From Anagrus nilaparvatae (taxonomy: Eukaryota > Arthropoda > Insecta > Hymenoptera > Mymaridae), in the NCBI GenBank assembly GCA_022575985.1, contig JAKSXM010000107.1, positions 6,324,001 to 6,388,000 on the forward strand: a DNA stretch of 64,000 nt, written 5' to 3'. Of the stretch, positions 59,301 through 64,000 are shown piece by piece. Position numbers and translations under genes: made by a program. Positions within the stretch are counted from its first letter, which is position 1, and each line of letters begins with the position of its first letter. The notes below the pieces were generated by a model, which was given only the letters and a program-made list of their open reading frames with translations, searched no databases and was not told where the DNA came from.

Positions 59301-60010
59301 AACATGAATTTGTATGTATGTTTCATATATGTATGTAGCGTACGTATACGTATGAACGTAGCATAAAATTTATGTAAATTACGTATGTTTATAACCTTAA
59401 TTTAAAAAAATAAAAAAATATTAAAAAAGAGTTTTAATTGTGAAATAAATTTAAATATAATATAAAATTGGAGCATTCAGATATTTTTATTTTAAATTGA
59501 CATAATAGTTTTAAAAAAAATGTTAATATTACAAGAATATGCAGAGTCTAAAATTTTCATGGGGGCTGACAATCAGATAAGTTTATTATTATTTTTGTAT
59601 TATCAGTTAAAATAATAATTAGAAAAAGTTTCTTTGTAAAAATATTTATTATTTTTAGAAAATGAAAGGTAAATTCACGAAGGAAACCTATATATATATC
59701 AGTTGAATGGGTATTTTAAAAAAATGCCTATATTTATACATTAAATTTGAAAAACAAATTAGTCATTAGAATTTTGGATAATGTAGCTTAGGAAAACTTT
59801 TATTATGTCCAGGTGTCACAAATTGCTTCTTTTGGTTATAGCTTTGCAGCTCTCAGACACCTGCATCATCACACTGTTTGGTGCTACTATAAGGTAAAAT
59901 AAAAAATATAATGTTTTTAATTAAATGATTTCTAAAAATAAATGATCTTTTGTAAGCAGGTGCCCGTGAGATGACTGCAACTTGTGGGGGTCATTATCGT
60001 CCCAATATTT
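59301..60010. other. Spacer between H1 and the MYST pseudogene
   Basis: AT-rich. GTATGTATG/GTACGTATACGTA-type short repeats adjoin the H1 break (59310-59355). No gene recognised. Confidence 0.5.
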
Positions 60011-60013
60011 AGT

Positions 60014-60215
60014 TGTATTTATAGTTACAAAGCTCGATCCGATAATAGATCTGCAGCTGTAGAAACATCAATTATTGGTGAAATATGGTTCTCATTCGTC
60101 TTGTAAAATGTCTTCTTGTTACCATTTGCCTAAATTACAGGTATTACTTTGTAGACCCAAGACAGCTAATGTTACTAATAAGGTAAATAAAAAATATATA
60201 ATTTTATTAATCAAA
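60014..60215 (+). repeat. Direct repeat flanking the MYST pseudogene, left copy
   Basis: GATAATAGATCTGCAGCTGT, GAAATATGGTTCTCATTC, TGTTACCATTTGCCTA and CTAATAAGGTAAATAAAAAA match 61138-61385. The left copy is shorter by internal deletions. A third, weaker copy is at about 61495-61590. Confidence 0.75.
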
Positions 60216-60240
60216 TATTGATTGAAAATTGAAATGTTCG

Positions 60241-61143
60241 TATGAAATAGATCCTGCTGAAGTAATGCAGACTTGTTTTAATGAATCTGAAAATCATGAT
60301 GAATATTACGTACATTATGAAGGCTAAAATTGAACGTTGGATGAATGGGTACCTAGAGATTGAATCATGTCAAGCAGATTTGACATGAGTGATCGAAGTT
60401 GGAAGAATGGTGATAGTAATCAAAGCATTGATATTTTATTTGATTCTACGGAATGAAAAACTACAACAAACTAAAAATGACGTCATGATGAAGTAAATCA
60501 TGTTCAAGAAGTAAATATATATGATTTGATTTAGTAAATTTGAAATGTAGCATAATTTCAATTTTTTTGTTTGATAGACATATGCAGAAATGGATCCTAC
60601 AACAGCAGCTTTAGAAAAAGTACATGAAGCTATTACAAAAGTTAAACATATTAAAGCTACAATACGAATAGGTTAGTATTTAAGCCTTTCTTAACTTTAT
60701 TAATTAAGCGTAGAAAACTTTTCACCCATGTGCCATTCTTTATGTCATAATTTTTATTTTTAATTTAAATTTTAAAGAAAAATAAATCATTAAAATTATA
60801 ATTAAAGAAATCATTTTTTTCAGGTACATATGAAATTGAGACTTGGTATTTTAATAGTCCATATCCTGAAGAATATGGAAAACAACCAAAACTCTGGATT
60901 TGTGAATATTGCCTCAAGTATAGGTGATTAGAAAAAACATACTTTTATTACATGGTAATATCACATGCTAAAAAACTTTTCTTCATAAGTAAGACTTAAA
61001 AACATAATATTACTTTATTTATAGAGCGAGCGTACCCATGGACAACCTCTTGGAAAAGAAATTCATCGTAAAGGAACATTTAGTATTTGCGAAGTGTATG
61101 GAAAAGAACACAAACTTTACTGCCAAAATCTTTGCTCCCTATA
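60241..61143 (+). pseudogene. mof: MYST histone acetyltransferase (MOF/KAT8-like) pseudogene with introns
   Basis: Exon-like block 1 (60250-60510) encodes the end of the chromo-barrel: DEYYVHYEG, then LDEWVPRD, SSRFDMSDRSWKNGDSNQSI and HDEVNHVQ, with six in-frame stops. Block 2 (about 60580-60671) reads [20 protein letters not shown] and [11 protein letters not shown]. Block 3 (60825-60940) reads [28 protein letters not shown]. Block 4 (61040-61143) reads [28 protein letters not shown]. Blocks 1-3 are separated by GT...AG introns, so it arose by DNA duplication and not retroposition. The second half of the C2HC finger is damaged, and the acetyl-CoA-binding catalytic core is absent. In flies MOF acetylates H4K16; this copy cannot. 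Confidence 0.9.
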
Positions 61144-61385
61144 GTCACAAAGCTCATCGTTGGTAGTCCGACAATAGATCTGCAGCTGCAGAAACATCAT
61201 TTATTGGTTAAATATGGTTCTCATTCATCTTTGCAAGATTTCAAGTATACCTGTGTGAAACATTTTAAATTTCTTCATGTTACCATTTGCCTATATTACA
61301 GATATCATTTTGTAGAACCAAGACAGCTATATCGATATACTATTTATTTTTACTAATAAGGTAAATAAAAAAGACATAATTTTAT
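61138..61385 (+). repeat. Direct repeat flanking the MYST pseudogene, right copy
   Basis: The fuller of the two copies. It shares TAGATCTGCAGCTGCAGAAA, TTAAATATGGTTCTCATTC, ATGTTACCATTTGCCTA and ACTAATAAGGTAAATAAAAA with 60014-60215. Its left edge falls exactly where MOF homology ends (after CQNLC). The reading frame at 61087-61356 crosses this junction and is not a gene. Confidence 0.75.
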
Positions 61386-61599
61386 GAATTTTATTATTTC
61401 AAACTGATAGTTCTTTTTAATTGGATACTGGGTAAACGATTAAAAATTTTTAAACGATTATTTCAATATTTTAGCACCAAACAGCCATTCTTGGATCTTC
61501 ACCAACAAATCTGTAGCTTCAGAATCAACATAGTTTTCTACACAGATTTCAGTCTATCAATATTATAGAACAATTGAGGTAATATTGATTTGTATGCAT

Positions 61600-62865
61600 T
61601 CAATGCTAAATATTAGTAGAAATATTTATTTGTATAATAGTAATTGTATAAATAAAATGATTAAGAATAGATTAACATAAACCTGTAAAATTTTTCAAGA
61701 AACTTGTTGATTTTGTTAATATTTTATTTAATTTTGATAAACAGATGACTTTATTATCAATTTTTAACCATAAACTATAAAATATATTTTTATCTGTAAT
61801 AACCATTTAAGCATATTTATAAACGAAATTTCTAAATAAATATAATAAGTATAAGTATATATATATTAATCTGAAATCGTTCGCAAAAAAAGATTTTGAA
61901 TTTGTAATAAAACTTTGCTTAGTTTTGGAGTATTTTAAAATAGTATACTTAAAAAAAAAAAATTTATTTATTTGAAAATTTTTTTTTATTGTCGTTAAAA
62001 GTAAATAAAGTAATCTTCCTGATTTGGAGAGATTATTAAGCAAGTGAGTTTGATAGTAATTTTTTTTTATTATCTTTTTGTACAAAGACAATTTTTTTAA
62101 ATACTTTTTAGAATTTAGGTTTTTGGGAATGCAGCAAGATTTGGACTGATTAAATAACTTTGAAGAAAGATACATCGCTTAGAAAAAAGTAAGATATCTT
62201 TAAAAGAGTTTAAATTACTTAACGTAAATTAACAACATAATAAATTTACAGGGTTCTGAAACTACCGACAGAAACTGAAATTTAAACTATGATTTGAATT
62301 AAAAAATAGAAAAAGTAACTACGTTGTAAATAATTTACAGGTTTATACCTTAATTAATATTTTGTAAACTCATAAAATTGTGATCCTGCCTTAAAAATAT
62401 TTTCATTCGTTTTAAGAGTTTTTAAATAATAATTTAATCGTTATTTTTTTTTTTTTTTTTTTACAAAAAAATATGAATATTTTTAGTACAGTATTAATAA
62501 AATACTTTTATGAAATTGCATTTTTAAACAATTAAGTAAACATAAATTTATACTGAATTTTTTAATAAAGAATAATTTAATTACTTTTAACAATTTAATT
62601 ATTTAAATTTTGTTTATCTATGGAACAATAAGGTAGTAATGTACGAATGAAAAATCAATATAAAAAAAAAATAGTTATACCTAAACAAATTTGGGTTTTG
62701 CAACCTTTTAATTGATTTGATACGCTGAATTATGCATGCAATTTTTATTATATACTATTATTAATTACAAAGTGATAAAAATTCAATGTTGTTAAATTTT
62801 TTAAGAATGTTATTAAAATATATTGCTAAGCCATAAAACTTTAAACTTTTACATGTTATAACTTC
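61600..62865. other. AT-rich region, no recognised gene
   Basis: Long T-runs and short frames only; nothing supported before the end of the Harbinger-type gene. Confidence 0.5.
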
Positions 62866-62870
62866 ATTAT

Positions 62871-64000
62871 TTAAAAGTAAAGCCTTAAAACTTCTTCCAT
62901 TTCAGCTTTAGCCTCTCTTACTGTACAGCGTTCAGAAGGTCGCAGTTGAAGACGATCATAATTATCTGGAGCTAAGGGTTCTCTGATTAAGAAATGAAAA
63001 ATTTATTATTTTTTAAGAATCTAAATATAAAATAACACAAAGTATATATTACCCATCTGATAATTGAAAATTATGAAGAACACAGCAGGCAGTAATAATA
63101 TTTTCACATTTCTCTGGAGAATAATGCAATCTTCTTTCTTTACCCAGGCATCTCCACCTCATCAGCAACTTACCGAATGTCTGCTCAACCCATGATCTGG
63201 CATGACCGTGAGCATCATTATAAACGCTTGCTGTGCTGTTAGGCCTAGCATTTTTAACTTTGGTTAAAAAAATTTTAGATGCAGAGTACCCTGTGTCACC
63301 TAAAATATAATATTTGCCTTCTTCTTCAAGAATATTTGTATCCCTTCTTAAAGCTTCCATGTACTGCTTTATACTACAGTATTTCCATGTAATGGAATCA
63401 GTATATGAACCAGGCATCAATCTAAGATTCAAAATATAAAAATTTGCGTCGCAAATCTGTAATTTTATAATAATAAACAAAATATAAAATAAAATAATTG
63501 AACGGAAATTGAATTCTTAAACACAAATGATCAATCCAAAGTTGACTCACCACCTGAGCATTAATGGCATGAAATTTTTTTCGACAGTTATAAGCTTGAG
63601 GTGCTTTACTGGGTGTAAATATGGGAATCAAAACTCCATCCACTAAACCCAATATTCCATCAATATCTATGAGTTCTTTAAACCTGTAAAATTTAGGATT
63701 GTATGTATTACTAAAAGTTTAAATTATTTCCCCAAAGTAATGAATATGTTAGAAATATACTTTTCAGAAGTGGAAATTCTCTTCTCTTTATTACTAGGGA
63801 AAACAATATAATTATTCTTCAAGCTAACTAAAGCATCTGTAACTTCTTCTATGATTCTGGAGACGGAAGCTTGACAGGACACGTGCCAAATTACCCGAGA
63901 AATAGGTCTCTGGTACGACCCATTGGCATAGAAATGTAATGCAGTCAGTACCCTCATCCATTTTGGCAATGCATTCCCTCGATCTCCAGTTAGCATATGT
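62871..64000 (-). CDS. HARBI1: Harbinger-type nuclease (HARBI1-like), multi-exon, 5' end beyond window
   Basis: Four minus-strand exons join in frame: 63761 to beyond 64000, 63551-63683, 63053-63456 and 62871-62982, each junction GT...AG. Protein order: ALPKWMRVLTALHFYANGSY and SVSRIIEEVTDAL (helical N-terminal region), then GILGLVDGVLIPIFTPSKAP (first catalytic Asp), RKKFHAINAQV, LMPGSYTDSITWK (second Asp), ILGDTGYSASKIFLTKVKNA, and HARSWVEQTFGKLLMRWRCL (third acid, Glu). It ends EMEEVLRLYF before the stop at 62871. This is the DDE fold of PIF/Harbinger transposases and of domesticated HARBI1. No stops or shifts, so it may be functional. Whether it is a mobile element or a host gene cannot be decided without the partner Myb-like gene and terminal repeats. 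Confidence 0.9.

Noticed and set aside
61087..61356. 89-codon ORF after the MOF blocks
   Set aside because: It crosses the junction between the pseudogene and a direct repeat in a frame unrelated to MOF.
61807..62175. 122-codon minus-strand Lys/Leu/Tyr-rich ORF
   Set aside because: Composition is that of AT-rich non-coding DNA; no recognisable motif.

Overview
The window is AT-rich, repeat-dense eukaryotic nuclear DNA. Intron-containing genes, core histone proteins of animal type, jockey-like non-LTR retroelements, and hAT and Harbinger DNA-transposon remnants point to an arthropod, most likely an insect. The H2A/H2B sequences and the F-box/LRR genes would suit a hymenopteran such as a parasitoid wasp, but that is inference and not shown by the sequence.

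Layout. 1-7,580: satellite-like tandem repeats interrupted by large inverted-repeat (foldback) elements, including one inserted with a clear 4-bp target duplication beside an uninterrupted copy of its target. 7,585-11,900: two broken jockey-like retroelement pieces in opposite orientation, with an orphan histone H3 3' processing stem-loop between them. 12,000-17,000: a 1-kb palindrome and a decayed hAT transposase. 17,085-24,345: more jockey fragments, split by a 2.8-kb repeat block that contains hairpins, a MITE and a promoter-like GC island. 24,400-36,000: satellites, MITEs (one with a perfect 8-bp target duplication) and a second long-TIR foldback element. 36,262-41,994: two paralogous intronless-coding F-box/LRR genes, each followed by the same satellite. 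42,170-46,450: satellite, several MITEs and an array of 19-bp palindromes.

48,678-58,690 is a replication-dependent histone cluster: H4<H3> H2A<H2B> H2A<H2B> H4<H3> and H1<. Paralogous copies encode identical proteins, each core pair shares a divergent promoter, and every gene ends in a GGCCCTTTTCAGGGCC stem-loop followed by a conserved T-run/AAC motif. H1 is unusual: it has a second, diverged stem-loop in its 3' UTR and no in-frame start codon upstream of its N-terminal tail.

60,240-61,150 is a decayed but intron-retaining copy of a MYST histone acetyltransferase (MOF/KAT8-like), bracketed by direct repeats. The right edge (62,871 to beyond 64,000) holds a spliced Harbinger-type (HARBI1-like) nuclease gene with all three catalytic acids, reading leftward and cut by the window edge.

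The genes that can be read as working together are the histone set, which supplies S-phase nucleosome assembly. The F-box/LRR pair would supply substrate receptors for SCF ubiquitin ligases. The rest is mostly mobile-element debris.
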